Part shown: in pieces, positions 33,188 through 44,240 of the stretch | How the letters are laid out: each line of letters starts with the position of its first letter | Numbering within the stretch: position 1 is the first letter of the stretch | DNA from: Anthonomus grandis grandis | Lineage: Eukaryota; Arthropoda; Insecta; Coleoptera; Curculionidae | Length of the DNA stretch: 64,000 nucleotides | Assembly (NCBI RefSeq): GCF_022605725.1 | Contig: NC_065550.1 | Coordinates: 1,426,001 to 1,490,000 of the forward strand | Reading direction: 5' to 3' | The notes under the pieces: model-generated | Seen by the model: only the letters and a program-made list of their open reading frames with translations | Databases searched by the model: none | What the model was told of the DNA's origin: nothing | Program-made: the position numbers and the translations under genes

Positions 33188-33991
33188 TGCAGAAAAGATT
33201 CAAAATTCAAATAACTACACTTTCTGAATGTAACACAGCAGAATAATGACAATAACAATGACAACAACACAGCAAATGACAGCTGTTATTATTTTATAAT
33301 GCATCATGTTTTATTTGTTTCATTTTCCAAGGCCTACCTATAATATTAAAGTGACTTATTACGTTCGGGATGCGTTTTTTTTCCTTATTTTCCCAATATT
33401 TGCGGTTAGGAAAGACATTTTGACAAACGGTTTTTACTGGCCTCTTTGGATGTTATTTGGCTACTTTTTCATAAAGAAAAAGTCATATCATTCCATTTGA
33501 TTTTTTTGATTTTTTTAGGATTTTGGGTGATGGTGTCAAAGCTAGCCCCCAGGCGGAAAAGGATTCAACTAAATCAACTATATTTTGGTTGATTCTTATT
33601 GCCCAAGGAATGCTCTTTTCAACGATACCAAATTTGTTAAAATCGGTCAAACCGTTAAGAAGTTAAAGCAAGTTATTGCAAAACAACTGAACGCGCTCCA
33701 CCATCTTTGTTTTTGAAATGGCTGATTTTTTTATTTTACGAAAATCATAGATAACCTGGTTCTCTTTAAAAATGTAAAAAAAAGAATTTGGTTGTTATGC
33801 GAAATTTAAAGAAAAATGCAATTTTAAAATTTAAGATGGCAATTACGCCCTCTGGTGGTAATTTCTAGAACTTGAAAATATTTTCCAACGATTTTTCATG
33901 ACCGATTTACCTAATAATTTTTTTTTTTAATTTTTTTTACGAACAGTTCCCGAGATATGGCCGAGGAACAGTCTTATTGGGTCACCCTGTA

Positions 33992-36900
33992 CAATATAGT
34001 TAGCGCTCCAGAACCCAATGTAAAAGTATAGGGACAAGGTCTGTGTCAACAAGCCTACGGTCGCGTCTCCATGGCAACGAAAACGGCGATTTTCGCCGAG
34101 AAAAGACCGTTTTTATAATCGAAATTTAACTACTAAAACCAATTGGAATCGGTCCAGAATTGATGTTAATCTGTTCCTAAGGCTTTATACTATTTTTCAA
34201 TGTACAAATCATAAGGTAAAAACCTTTTTTTATACCCTAAAACATCTTCTGAAAATGGTCGATTTTGACGTCTACGCGCGATATTAATGCCGACCTTTAC
34301 GGCGGTTTTGACAACATGGTGTCATCGTGGATAAATCGGCTCGGACTTGCTTCTTAATTTCATTGATAAAATGCTTAAAATAGGTCAGAACTTTCTGAAA
34401 TTTGTATGGAATTATTCAAGAGACTCTGGAGAACCTGAATATAGGCATATCTTTTACCAAATCGTCTTCTTTTAGCCGTGATAATTTAGCAAAGTTTTGA
34501 AGTTTTAGAATTTACCGTGTATTATTATAATATTCATGCGACACAGTGTCTATACAAGGCATTTTGCCAGACAAAAATTACAACACAGTGGGCCCTAATG
34601 ATAAAAAAAAAATCTAATCGAGATTTATTATTTATTATTATTTTATCTGGAATTTATTTATTTTTTACTTTTTTGTTACTTGCCCGATTTGAATGAAATT
34701 TTATTTGGGTTTGGCTTAGGTTATAATTATTAATTATTTGAAATTTTTTTAAATATTAGGTTTTAGGGTTGACTACCAAAATTTTTTTCCTATTGGTCCG
34801 ATTTGATTGAAATTTGGTATTTGGGGTTTATTTAGGAAATAATTATTGATTTTCATCAAGCTTTGAAAATATTGAGTTTTAAGGTCACGTGACTATCAAA
34901 CATTTTTTCCTATGAGTCTGATTTAATTGAGATTTGGTACTTGAGGTTTATTTAGGAAATAATTCTTGACTTTTAACAAATTTTTGCGAAATTGAGTTTT
35001 AAAATTAAAAACGTACTATAATAATAAAATAAGAAGGGATCATTAAAGATATCATTCAATATTAGTTATATTTATCCGAGTTACTTGGAGCAATATAACT
35101 AATAGGAGCGGAGCGTATTGTAACACATCATGGTTCTCTGAAGCATGATGATACCCAGAAATAAGTAAGTAATATTTAAATGAAATTTATTTCTGATTAT
35201 AATAATTATATAATAAGACCTTTCCTTTTCTCTGTATTTACTATAGATGTTAATTTTTTATAAGTACTAAAAAAGAAAAAGCTGGGCAAAGGATCACGCC
35301 GAGGCTAAGGTTTGAACTCAGAGCCTTGTTATAACTTTTTTTTTCTAAATGAAAGGGGGAACCGATGAATGCCTAAGTTAATCAAAAGAAAAGAAGTACT
35401 AAAAATAGTGAATGGTTTATGGCCTTAAGAGGGTCTCCAAATGTTTTTTGATGCCCGGGGGAACCTAACCCCTCTTACCTGGAACGCCCAGAGAAGGAAT
35501 CCTTCACAATGCTGCTAGCTCAAGCTGGTGTGGGTTCTAGCTTCTTTCTCAACCAAATGAACCAAAATTTCTTAGATAGTAACTACCCAAGAGTTACCCA
35601 AATAAATGTCAAATTCAGTATGGCGCCACCAAGTTTTGGATTTTATATAATCCCAATGGACGCCCAATATTTATCAAAATTTATTTAGGCAAGTTCAAAA
35701 CAAAACTTGGAAAACAAAATCAAGGTCAATTGGTATACACTATTGTTTCCAAATTACCTATAATATTCTAACCTACTCAACTCAAGTGAATAACAAAATA
35801 ACAACAGAAAATAACAATTTATTAAGTCTTGATTATCACAACGAATTATGTTATGTTATTTTATTTATCTTTAAAAGGAATAATTATTTAAGTTGGTAAT
35901 AAGGAACCACAACGTTTAAGTTTCTAATTACAAGAAAAACAAAGTTGTCAACAGATAACGTGCCATAAAATTACATTTTCCAAAATGGTGCACTGTCATT
36001 CGTGCTTATAAGAAATATATCTAAAAAAAAAATACGCAATCAAAAGTGTGGTTGTCAAAATAAAATAAATTATGTTACACCCGAACCTTTTGGGAAATGA
36101 AGCTTCAATTCGAATTAAACTAACAATTTACGTGGCCCGGTATATCCCGCCACGGACATTGACCTAAGAAAAAAAAAAGAAAACCCTAACTGTTAAAGCT
36201 TCCCCAATCAAAATTACCCTTTTATTATTTTACTCTAATATTTACTAGCTAATCTGAGAAAATTTGACATCTTAGGAGTAGTCTGAAAATAAATAATATA
36301 ACCCAAGTATATACTCGTAGTACTACGAAGCTGGCTGCGTCTTACCTCACAGGAGTCACTTGTCACATATATATGTACTCTTATCAGTAATACTCAATAA
36401 TAAAATAGCATCGATTAAATAATGTCAATGAAATTTTAAATAAACTTTTGAGACAAGTACAGTCGAACCTGGTGGGCCTTGGATTATCAAAATAATATAA
36501 ATATATCCAGCCTTTGAATGAGAAAAATAATTACATCCCCTAACCACCACAATTCGGCTTCACCCCGCTCAGATTGTAAAGTCATATATGTATGCATCTC
36601 AACTCAATAGATAAAAGTTGTGATAATAAAAATAAAATAAAATAAGTGAATAATAAAAAAAAGTTAGTTCACTTAGTTCCACACACAGCAGACTACTTCA
36701 GATTCGAGACTCTCCCAGACATCCAATTCCCAGTCGAAGAAACTGCAGGCTTCCAAGCTTCACCTCTTCCACCTCACAATACGCCAAGCTCTGGTAGTGG
36801 TCCAGGTTAGACGTTAGCTCACAGTTGTTTAAAATCTCCTCTAGATTAGAGCCAGTAGAGTACATAACCCCAAAATAAAAGTACCATGTGGCATGAAGAA

Positions 36901-37850
36901 ATCAGGTCCATACAAAAAAAAATCCGTCCAAAATCCATGTTATGTAGCTTTGTTAATTAAATTATCCCCTGCCAATGCCAATCAGGACCGCCATTTTGCC
37001 GATGTTCGAGGGCACGTGAAAAATTATTAGGTTTTAAATCGCCATAAAGGCCAGTAAATTCAACAAAAAAACAAATTATAGCATTATGCCTAAAAAGTTG
37101 ATTTACTATCACCACATTTAATCAATTATATCCCCATATGGGTAAAATTCACACGAATTACAAAAAGAACTAAAGCACTCTTCACTTCATGATGGCGGTC
37201 TGGAAAAAAGGAACGACCGCAGAGGTTACACCCGTATTTAAGCAATCACGCACAAAATGTATTGCCAATCGAAAATAACTTAACTTTTTTTATAAGTACC
37301 ATAAAACCCTTTATAAAAAAATAAATAACTAAATTTATGGTCCAAGGAAGTTGGCAATGAAAATATGTGTCACTATGACACTCAATTTCGATTTTCCCTA
37401 GACCAGTAACTTCTTGCTATCTTCCAAGAAAACTAATATTTACTTAAGATAAAAAGAGACAAAAATTAGATAGGTCAGTCCGAGTAAAATCAACCGGCAT
37501 ATCTGGTATGGTCAAGCCAAAATCAGTTATTGTACTATGGACAGTACAACATACACATTTGTAGATGCCCAATTATCTCAATTCAATTAATCATAATATT
37601 ATCAATCAATTATCAATAATCATTATTCATTATAAAAGAAATAAATAAAGTATGGAATTATCCATATTGGATATAATTTAAATTCTAAAATATTTCTTTA
37701 GTCCAGAACCGAGTTTTATAAGAGTATAAATAAAATTTCATTAACAAGCAGTACAATATGAAGCTGGAATGTATACAAGACTAAATGTGTCATTAAAAAT
37801 AAAGAATACTGTAATTTGAAATGGCTAGAGAACAGAACTATGGGTTACTT
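33992..37850. other. Long non-coding stretch
   Basis: No gene supported over nearly 4 kb. A degenerate three-copy repeat lies at 34665-35010. A segment at 35283-35330 (TGGGCAAAGG ... GGTTTGAACTC, then a T-run) faintly resembles Pol III boxes of a tRNA-derived SINE, but not well enough to call. 35950-37250 is less AT-rich and could include LTR or leader of the Gypsy element that follows; no matching LTR pair was found. Confidence 0.4.
34665..35010. repeat. Three diverged tandem copies of a ~117-bp unit
   Basis: The blocks CCGATTTGAATGAAATTT (34683), CCGATTTGATTGAAATTTGG (about 34797) and CTGATTTAATTGAGATTTGG (about 34918) are each preceded by a T-run and followed by GGTTTATTTAGGAAATAATT or a diverged form, then by TTGAGTTTTA/TTAGGTTTTA. 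Spacing is about 114-120 bp. Confidence 0.65.
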
Positions 37851-39289
37851 GGGAGGCTATTACAGAGACGCATTACTAGTACCAATCATTAAAATTTCTA
37901 CTGGTCTCCATGGACTAAAGTAGACACGAAACCTCCTTAAAAAATTGATTAAAAAGATATTGGTTGAATATTAGGGGTAGAGTGTTTATAACGTTGACAA
38001 CTATCAAAATGTTTTACAAAATCTTCAACATCTCGATGCAAATTAGACCAAAAATAGTATTTTTTATTATATTATTACACGTTATGTTTATTCCCGCGTG
38101 ACCTCCGGTCGGCAGGATGTGAAAATCATTGAGAATAATTATTTTACTATCTAAATCGGTTATTTTTTGGACGTCCTTTATTATGCCCATTTTAATTTAT
38201 TTCTAAAATATTCCTTGTTATATCACTTACTAATTGCGCATTTTCTTTATTTTTAATAATGGCTAATTCCGGAATTTCATATTTCTTGCATATTTTATCT
38301 AGATCTCTCAACGATGTACTTTGTACGAGCGCCGATCGAGAATCTAAATCATTATACCTTGCATAAATTACTTTTTCTTTTTCATTTAGAATAAAGTTTT
38401 CTAACTCGAAATCAACTTTTCCATGCTACTTAATTTTCATAATTTTCTTGTAGAATAGAACTTATTTCATACGAGTTTTTTAGACGTTATAATAATTATA
38501 CAACTCCAGGCTGATCAAGCCTATCGTTTAAAGAACTATTAAAGTCATTCTCAACTTCATCCGCACGATTTAAATTTTTACTTTGTTGTCTTGTTATGAC
38601 AAATATCGTACCTTCGAAGGTTTTCGAAATTTTTTTTAATTCATCATAATCAAAGCTGTATCCGCGATAGTGCATCAGCGGCTACATTACTTTTACCTTT
38701 ACCATATCTGTTTTTATTCTTGATTAGATGGTTTTTAAGTGGACTGTATTTGATAAGGGAAGCTGATTCTAGTTATTAGTTCAATTTTTCTTTATACCCT
38801 GACTCAGTCCTCAGTATTTATATTGGGCGGTAAATGTGAAGTAGTTAGATATTAACAAAGCTCGACTTACCCATAATTTAGCACAAATAAGGGTAAAATA
38901 GGTCGAACCCTTGGCACCGTAAATTAGAAGCCGTAAAGCCGTATCTCAAGTGTCGCGTGCGCGTTAATTCTTGCTACTGCTCGTTTACCTTTTTCTCCTA
39001 GGTACTTTTTTCTAACATTCTTCTCACTTTAGCGTAGGTACCAGGGCAATTGGATAAGAATGAGGAAAATACAAGGAAGCAGAAAGGAAATATCGGGAAA
39101 AAAAATGGACAAATAAAGTTTGTCGAGCATAAAAGTATTACCAAAAAAATATTAAGTATGTGAATAAACAGTATATAAAACAAAATAAAATATTCCGATT
39201 CAATTGCAAATTACCCACTGCAGATACCAGAAGGTATAGACCTTATCCAGCTATCCAAGAAATATTAAAAAAAAAATAAAATAAAAAGA

Positions 39290-39644
39290 TGTATGGGAGC
39301 AAACCAATATCCTATTTTAACGTCATATTCCTCTATAAGTAGCCTAAACTTTGTAAGCTTACTAGAAGGATTAGCCATTCCAAACAGATAAATCAATGGA
39401 CGATGATCGGTATAAATAATAAATTTCCTATCATACAAGTAACAAAAAAAAGTTTTATACCAAAGACTATTGCTAACAGCTCTTTTTCAATTGTAGAATA
39501 TTGTTTTTCTGCTTTATTTAATGCTCTACTCGCGTAAGCAATAGGCATATCATCGTTATTTGAGAGTACTGTACCCACACTATAATCGGAAGCATCAGTC
39601 TTTAAAATGAAGGTATTATCTGGAGAAAAGTTCGGATACTGCAA
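39290..39644 (-). pseudogene. Gypsy RNase H fragment
   Basis: The frame 39644-39393 reads FILKTDASDYSVGTVLSN, PIAYASRALNKAEKQYSTIE and KELLAIVFGIKLF, the Ty3/Gypsy RNase H core with the first Asp and the Glu present. It is frameshifted afterwards, although DHRPLIYLF-like sequence (YTDHRPLIYLFG) can be followed in another frame at about 39420-39370. Confidence 0.65.
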
Positions 39645-40093
39645 GAAGGAGGGTTAACTAAAGCATTTTTTAGTGCTTCAAAAGATTTTTGACATTCAAA
39701 CGTCCACTTGAAAAGGAAATTTTTTCTCGACAACCAATTTAAAGGTACAGCAATTTTAGCAAAATTATTAATATATTTTCTATAATAATTAGCAAAAGCG
39801 ACAAATCTTCTGGCTTCATTTGCATCCGTTGATACGGGATAATGCTGGACAGCTTTTATTTTTTGAGGATCAGGTAATACCCCCTTTGAAGATACTATAT
39901 GGCCTAAGTACGGAAGCTCCTTCTTAAGAAATTCACATTTATTTGGGTTTAACTTTAAATTAACCTCTCTCATCCTTTGGAGTACCTTTACCAAATTCAT
40001 ATTATGCTCATAAAAATTTCTTCCGAAGACAATAAGATCATTTAAATAAACAAAACATCGATCATAACTTAAACCAGACATCGCTATCGTCAT
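39602..40093 (-). pseudogene. Gypsy RT with altered catalytic box
   Basis: A 163-codon frame beginning just before the catalytic motif, which reads FVYLNDLIVFG where Y-x-D-D is required; the first Asp is replaced by Asn. It is followed by MREVNLKLNPNKCEFLKKEL, LPYLGHIVSSKGV, DPQKIKAVQHYP and FANYYRKYINNFA, the normal Gypsy RT thumb and connection. Upstream fingers/palm pieces (LQDGIIEEARSEWSS and so on) are scattered at 40570-40100 in several frames. Confidence 0.7.
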
Positions 40094-40839
40094 TGCCGAT
40101 TTTTAGACTCATAAGAAGACGAGTCATTTGGTACTGCCTACTGTAAATGTTGTATATGCCCTACTAGCTTGATCTAGTTCTATTTGATGATAACTTTGTG
40201 ACAGATCTAAATGTGAAAAATAAGTTGCACCAGATAAAGAATCAAGAATATCAGTTATACAGATTAAGGGCCATTTTTCATCCTGCAACTGAGAATTACA
40301 ACTTCGATAATCTATTACACCCTAAAACTTCTGTTGCTATTATTGCCAACTTTTTTTGGAACTAGCAAGAGAGATGAAGACCACTCAGATCTTGCTTCTT
40401 CAATAATACCATCCTGTAACATTTTATTAATTTGTACTATTTCTTCTTTGTGAGAGAAAAGTTACCGATACTGTTTTTTGTATACAGGAACAGCATTTGG
40501 TTTCAAAATAAATTTTTTGTTCATATAATTAGTGGTGGTTAACGGATCGTTTTCTGAAATGCTTAACTAAACTATTACACATAAAACAATTATTAATAAA
40601 CAAATTTCTACATTATTTGCCACAATTCTGCATATAAACTGGCATGAGCCCTGACTAAGATGTCTTGTAAGAAGTGTCTTGTAAGAAGCTCATAGTCGCA
40701 TATTAATATATATTGATATTTATTTATTTACTTATTACGTAATAGAAAATAACATTTTGGTTTTAAAACTAAATACCAATTTAAAAATAGAAAATAACAA
40801 AAAATATAGGATATAATAACAAAAAAACAAAAAAAATCT

Positions 40840-41540
40840 AAATTATGCGAAGCTGGTACTTAAGCATTACAAATAGCCGTTGGTACATGGAATAGGACAT
40901 TCCAGCATCCAACCACTAGTTTAAAGATAAACCAAAATCTCTTCCTGCGAGTACTTACTGAAGGCAAATTTAACTGTTATTACATGTAATCATAGTTCTC
41001 TATTCTAATGCCCTCCTTAAAAGCACACACCCTCAAAAGTATGTTGAGCACGCTTTAAGGAAACTGTATGCGGTTTTGAAAATTGTTACCATACAACTGA
41101 GCAGTCATCCAAGACGGGCCTTACTAACGTACCGTAGACCAATCTGGAATCCTTCACAGAAGAATACTGGCAATTTCTTAGCATAAACCTGAGTATCTTT
41201 GAGTTTCATACAGATATGGAATTGATGTGATCAACAAAGGTTAACTTGCTACCTAAAAGGACACTCAGATTCTTAATAGTAGTGATACATTGGAATTAAT
41301 GGCTGTACCATTGATAGAATAGGAATATGGAAACCTATTCACTTTGCGCATAAAACTAACAAATGCGCATTTCTTTATGTTAAGATTTAGCTGATTCTCC
41401 GTACATAAACAATCTATTAATATCTTATTGCAGGAGTTCCTATCTAGTGGAATAATCATAATAGATCTCCAGAACTTCAAATCATCAGCAAATTCTAGAT
41501 ATTTATTGTTCTCAAAGCAATAAGTTATAGCGACATAGAG
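40840..41540 (-). mobile_element. LINE fragment on the minus strand
   Basis: The minus strand reads EFADDLKFWRSI (about 41510-41475), then ENQLNLNIKKCAFVSFMRKV and YSYSINGTAINSN in the 71-codon frame 41480-41265. Broken sequence follows with SVKDSRLVYGTLVRPVLDDC (about 41170-41110). This is the RT palm end and C-terminal region of a Jockey-like element. 5' part missing. The 3' end lies near 40840. Confidence 0.6.
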
Positions 41541-41544
41541 GCGA

Positions 41545-41745
41545 ACAGCATGGTTTTATTAGTGTATTTGGGACAGAAAATTCCAGCGTTTCCATGTTGG
41601 TGCAAGTAATTTTCATTTAACTATTTGAAAGTATAGGTAAGTATTTAGTAGCAACAGCTTTAGATGATCTTTCATAAATTAGGCCTAGAATACGTTGGTT
41701 ATAATAGTTTTCGAAACAAACTACGATGTAACCCACCAGTTGTAC
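41545..41745. other. Spacer between LINE and MULE fragments
   Basis: No recognisable coding sequence. Confidence 0.3.
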
Positions 41746-41749
41746 TAGA

Positions 41750-42870
41750 TTAAACGCTTTTGCTCTTTCCAGAGGTATATCCTTTAACAAAACGAAACAT
41801 TACCTCGGTGTAGTTATTAGTATCACTACCTCTCAGTGGTAAGTTTAATCTGTAAAAAATACACCATATTTGTTCTTGATTAAGATATATTTCGCTTACA
41901 TACTTTTTAAAACCCTCATGGCTGCAATTTTTAAAGAACTTTTCATTGCTTGCCTCAAGTTCATTAAGTGTTTTTGCATTCAAAATGTTCTTGAAAAGTT
42001 TATAATACTTTTGAGCATCGTCTCGCCGAACGCCATTTTTACTCGTAAGTATCCAGCGCCATATGCATATCTTTTTAAGAACATGGAATGTAGACAGCAA
42101 TAATGTCGCATGAGGCTAGTTAGTTTGTAAAACATTACGTTCCCCTAGATCATTATCTATTAAAATTACCGTTGGTTGAACCTTTTGGGGCATAATGTCT
42201 ATTAAGTCTTTGACATCTACTTCAAATAAATCTGATTTTTGGCAACTGCTTAGTATACAACCAACAGGTAATCCTCCTGCCGCGGTCTGTGTCACAAAGA
42301 AATATACTTTATGGTCATAAACGTCACAGTTACCGGAAGCATCTACAAAAATGACTCCGTTAGCTTGTTTTAGTTTTAGTGCGCGCTGCATCGATGGAAT
42401 ACAGATAGCAACAGCATAATCTTCATGCAATTGAGATATTTTGTAAAGCACATTATTGCTTTCTTTATGTTTCGCTAAAGTTTCTTCTAATTTTTCTAAC
42501 ATGAGATGTCCAGTTCTGTCACCGAAGTCTTCCTTAAATTTCTTCTTCCACAAATTTGTGACGTCATTTTTAGTTGGCATAAACAACCTAAAAATATAAG
42601 AATATAAAATATATTCATAAGAGCCGCTTTATCAAACGAAAAATTTAACCCTTGGGTTAATAGGAAAAACCTTACATTGATAAACCGGCCCTGAATATGA
42701 AATATATTGTTACCTATCGTATAAAATGTTCTCATACTTATCTCCATATTCTTCCATTTTTTCCGCGCAAAAAGTGTGATAGGCTGAAGCCGCAGAATGT
42801 CCTCGATTAAAAGTTGTAGTAAATGATTCTTGGCTTCATCGCCTAGTGGTGATTGGAAGCATGACACCAA
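41750..42870 (-). pseudogene. MULE-like transposase fragments
   Basis: Two main minus-strand pieces. 42586-42116 has a first acidic residue in GVIFVDASGNCDVYDHKVYF, AAGGLPVGCILSSCQ, and a second in PTVILIDNDLGERNVL. 42100-41750 has FHVLKKICIWRWIL, matching the C/H-x-x-x-H-(V/L)-L-x-x-x-x-R-W segment after the second Asp in Mutator-like (MULE) transposases of insects. An upstream piece 42870-42720 (PITLFARKKWKN) may be an earlier exon; a GT...AG interval (42712-42594) lies between, but its phase does not fit perfectly. No terminal repeats identified. Decayed or partial copy. Confidence 0.55.
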
Positions 42871-42899
42871 TCTAAATTCTTTGACTTCCGTTTACGTTT

Positions 42900-43585
42900 A
42901 TTATTTTAAGTTTCAAGTTCTAAGTTGGTTGCAGGTCTTTTTATTGATGTGATAAAATGACATCTATATATTCTTTTGAATATATTTCGAGGAGCATTAG
43001 TAGGTACCTTAAAAGTTTTCTCAATAGTCTATATTTCTTTTGTTACAGTTTGTAGATCAGCCATCCATTTCTGTAACGAAATCAATTTGACGTTAGTAGA
43101 CGAAATTATGGAGAGAATGTATTTTTTCGTGTCGATTTGTAGTAATTTCGTATAACATTATACCTAAGCGAGTAACTGAGTCACCGTCCATGGATTGCAA
43201 TGTAATTACAAAGGTAATTTATAAATCCATGGACGATGACTGAGTTTCATGTATGAAGGTATAAGTTATAATATTAAGCTTATTATATAAAATATTAGGC
43301 GTCCTCCTGGTTCCTTTTCTGCTACAAGCCAAATTTTCCTACATGGATTACGTTAATTTATTCTTTATAAATTAACGTTATTTAGCGCCATCTCTTGGTT
43401 GGTGCTCCACGAGTACCATCGCGAGCAACTACTAGTCCCTATACAACGTAAGACGTTTTGAGCCGTATTTGAAAACAGCTCGGAGGATGCCAAACACATT
43501 TAGTGCTGTCAAACGTTGTTTGCGATGAAAAAAGTGAGTCTATTTTATTTTCTTTATTTATTTTAACTATCATTCTTTTATAAAT
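42900..43585. other. Spacer with a foldback hairpin
   Basis: No gene supported. Contains an imperfect palindrome at 43155-43275. At 43376-43530 a GC-richer stretch ends in AAAAAAGTGAGT, which resembles a splice donor, but no exon could be confirmed. Confidence 0.4.
43155..43275. repeat. Imperfect ~120-bp foldback sequence
   Basis: CTGAGTCACCGTCCATGGAT (from about 43177) is repeated in inverse by ATCCATGGACGATGACTGAG (to about 43245), one mismatch in 20. The outer parts TTATACCT and AGGTATAA also pair. About 27 bp separate the inner arms. It may be a tiny MITE; no target duplication is clear. Confidence 0.55.
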
Positions 43586-43607
43586 AATGGAAAAGTTTCA
43601 GTAGTTT

Positions 43608-44240
43608 TATTTTAAATATACAGTCTCTAAGAAATAAAATGGACGAGCTTCATCTTTTACTTGATTCTTGTGATTTTCCTGATATTGTATTACTAACTGA
43701 GCACTGGTTAAAGCCTAACGAATGTTTCTTAATATCTGATTATTTTCCTATATCAATTTTTCGTCGGCAACACTCCATACATGGAGGAACAGCTATTTTA
43801 GTAAAACAAACAATTGAAGCTTTTTTCTGTAAAATTAATAAGTATGATAGCTTTCTGTTGGAGAAGGTTTTTGAATTCTACCTTTGTTTTTGTAAGCGAT
43901 TTAATTTATATGTTCTTTGTGTTTATAGACCACCCACAGGAGATATTGGTATGTTCCTGGACAAACTTGATTCTCTATTATCCCAATTGTCTCTACACTC
44001 CATAGTTATATTGGCTGGTGACTTTAATATTAACTTCACTGATGTAAGCTTGCCATCATATCATACATCCCTTTTAAGTATATTGGAATCTTATGACTTG
44101 AAGATGCATGTTCTTTCACCCACACGTATAACATCCTCATCTGCAACTAAAAAATATATATAAGCAATTATTTATGTAAAAATTTAAATGATGTGTCATG
44201 TAGAGTACTCTCATCTGGTATTTCTGACCATGAAGCAATT
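43608..44240 (+). pseudogene. LINE apurinic-type endonuclease
   Basis: N-terminal NIQSLRNKMDEL, PDIVLLTEHWL (catalytic Glu), HGGTAILVK, YVLCVYRPPTGD (Tyr) and VILAGDFNINF (Asp-Phe-Asn) are all present in the frame ending at 44163. The last motif SSGISDHEAII follows in a shifted frame at about 44213-44242. The one-base shift lies in an AT dinucleotide run (ATATATATAA near 44155), suggesting slippage. The enzyme nicks the target for reverse transcription. Confidence 0.75.

Larger units (their letters stand above)
31266..33989 (-). mobile_element. DD41D Tc1/mariner element with 684-bp TIRs
   Basis: TA-flanked (31264-31265 and 33990-33991). The ends read CAGGGTGACCCAATAAGACT and its inverse. The arms run 31266-31949 and 33306-33989, both 684 bp, with only a handful of differences in the parts I compared. 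The space between is filled by a transposase gene on the minus strand with two short introns. The acidic triad spacing is 41 residues between the second and third Asp, which places it with DD41D families (rosa-like) of insects. This is the best preserved DNA transposon in the window. Confidence 0.85.
37950..40570 (-). mobile_element. Degenerate Gypsy element, pol remnants
   Basis: On the minus strand: RT (about 40570-39650), RNase H (39644-39290), the RYGKGKSNVAADALSRIQL motif (about 38720-38660), and an integrase zinc-binding region with HILPTGGHAGI (about 38120-38085). Many stops and frameshifts. No gag or LTR found. It is distinct in sequence from the two Gypsy-type elements at 15.9-25.5 kb. 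Confidence 0.7.

Noticed and set aside
35283..35335. Possible tRNA-derived SINE head (A-box- and B-box-like words followed by a T-run)
   Set aside because: Box spacing is short and matches are weak; no repeat copies or target duplication seen.
36060..37250. Possible LTR of the Gypsy element at 37.9-40.6 kb (TTACACCC at both ends)
   Set aside because: No second copy of the sequence was found in the window and no primer site or polypurine tract could be placed.
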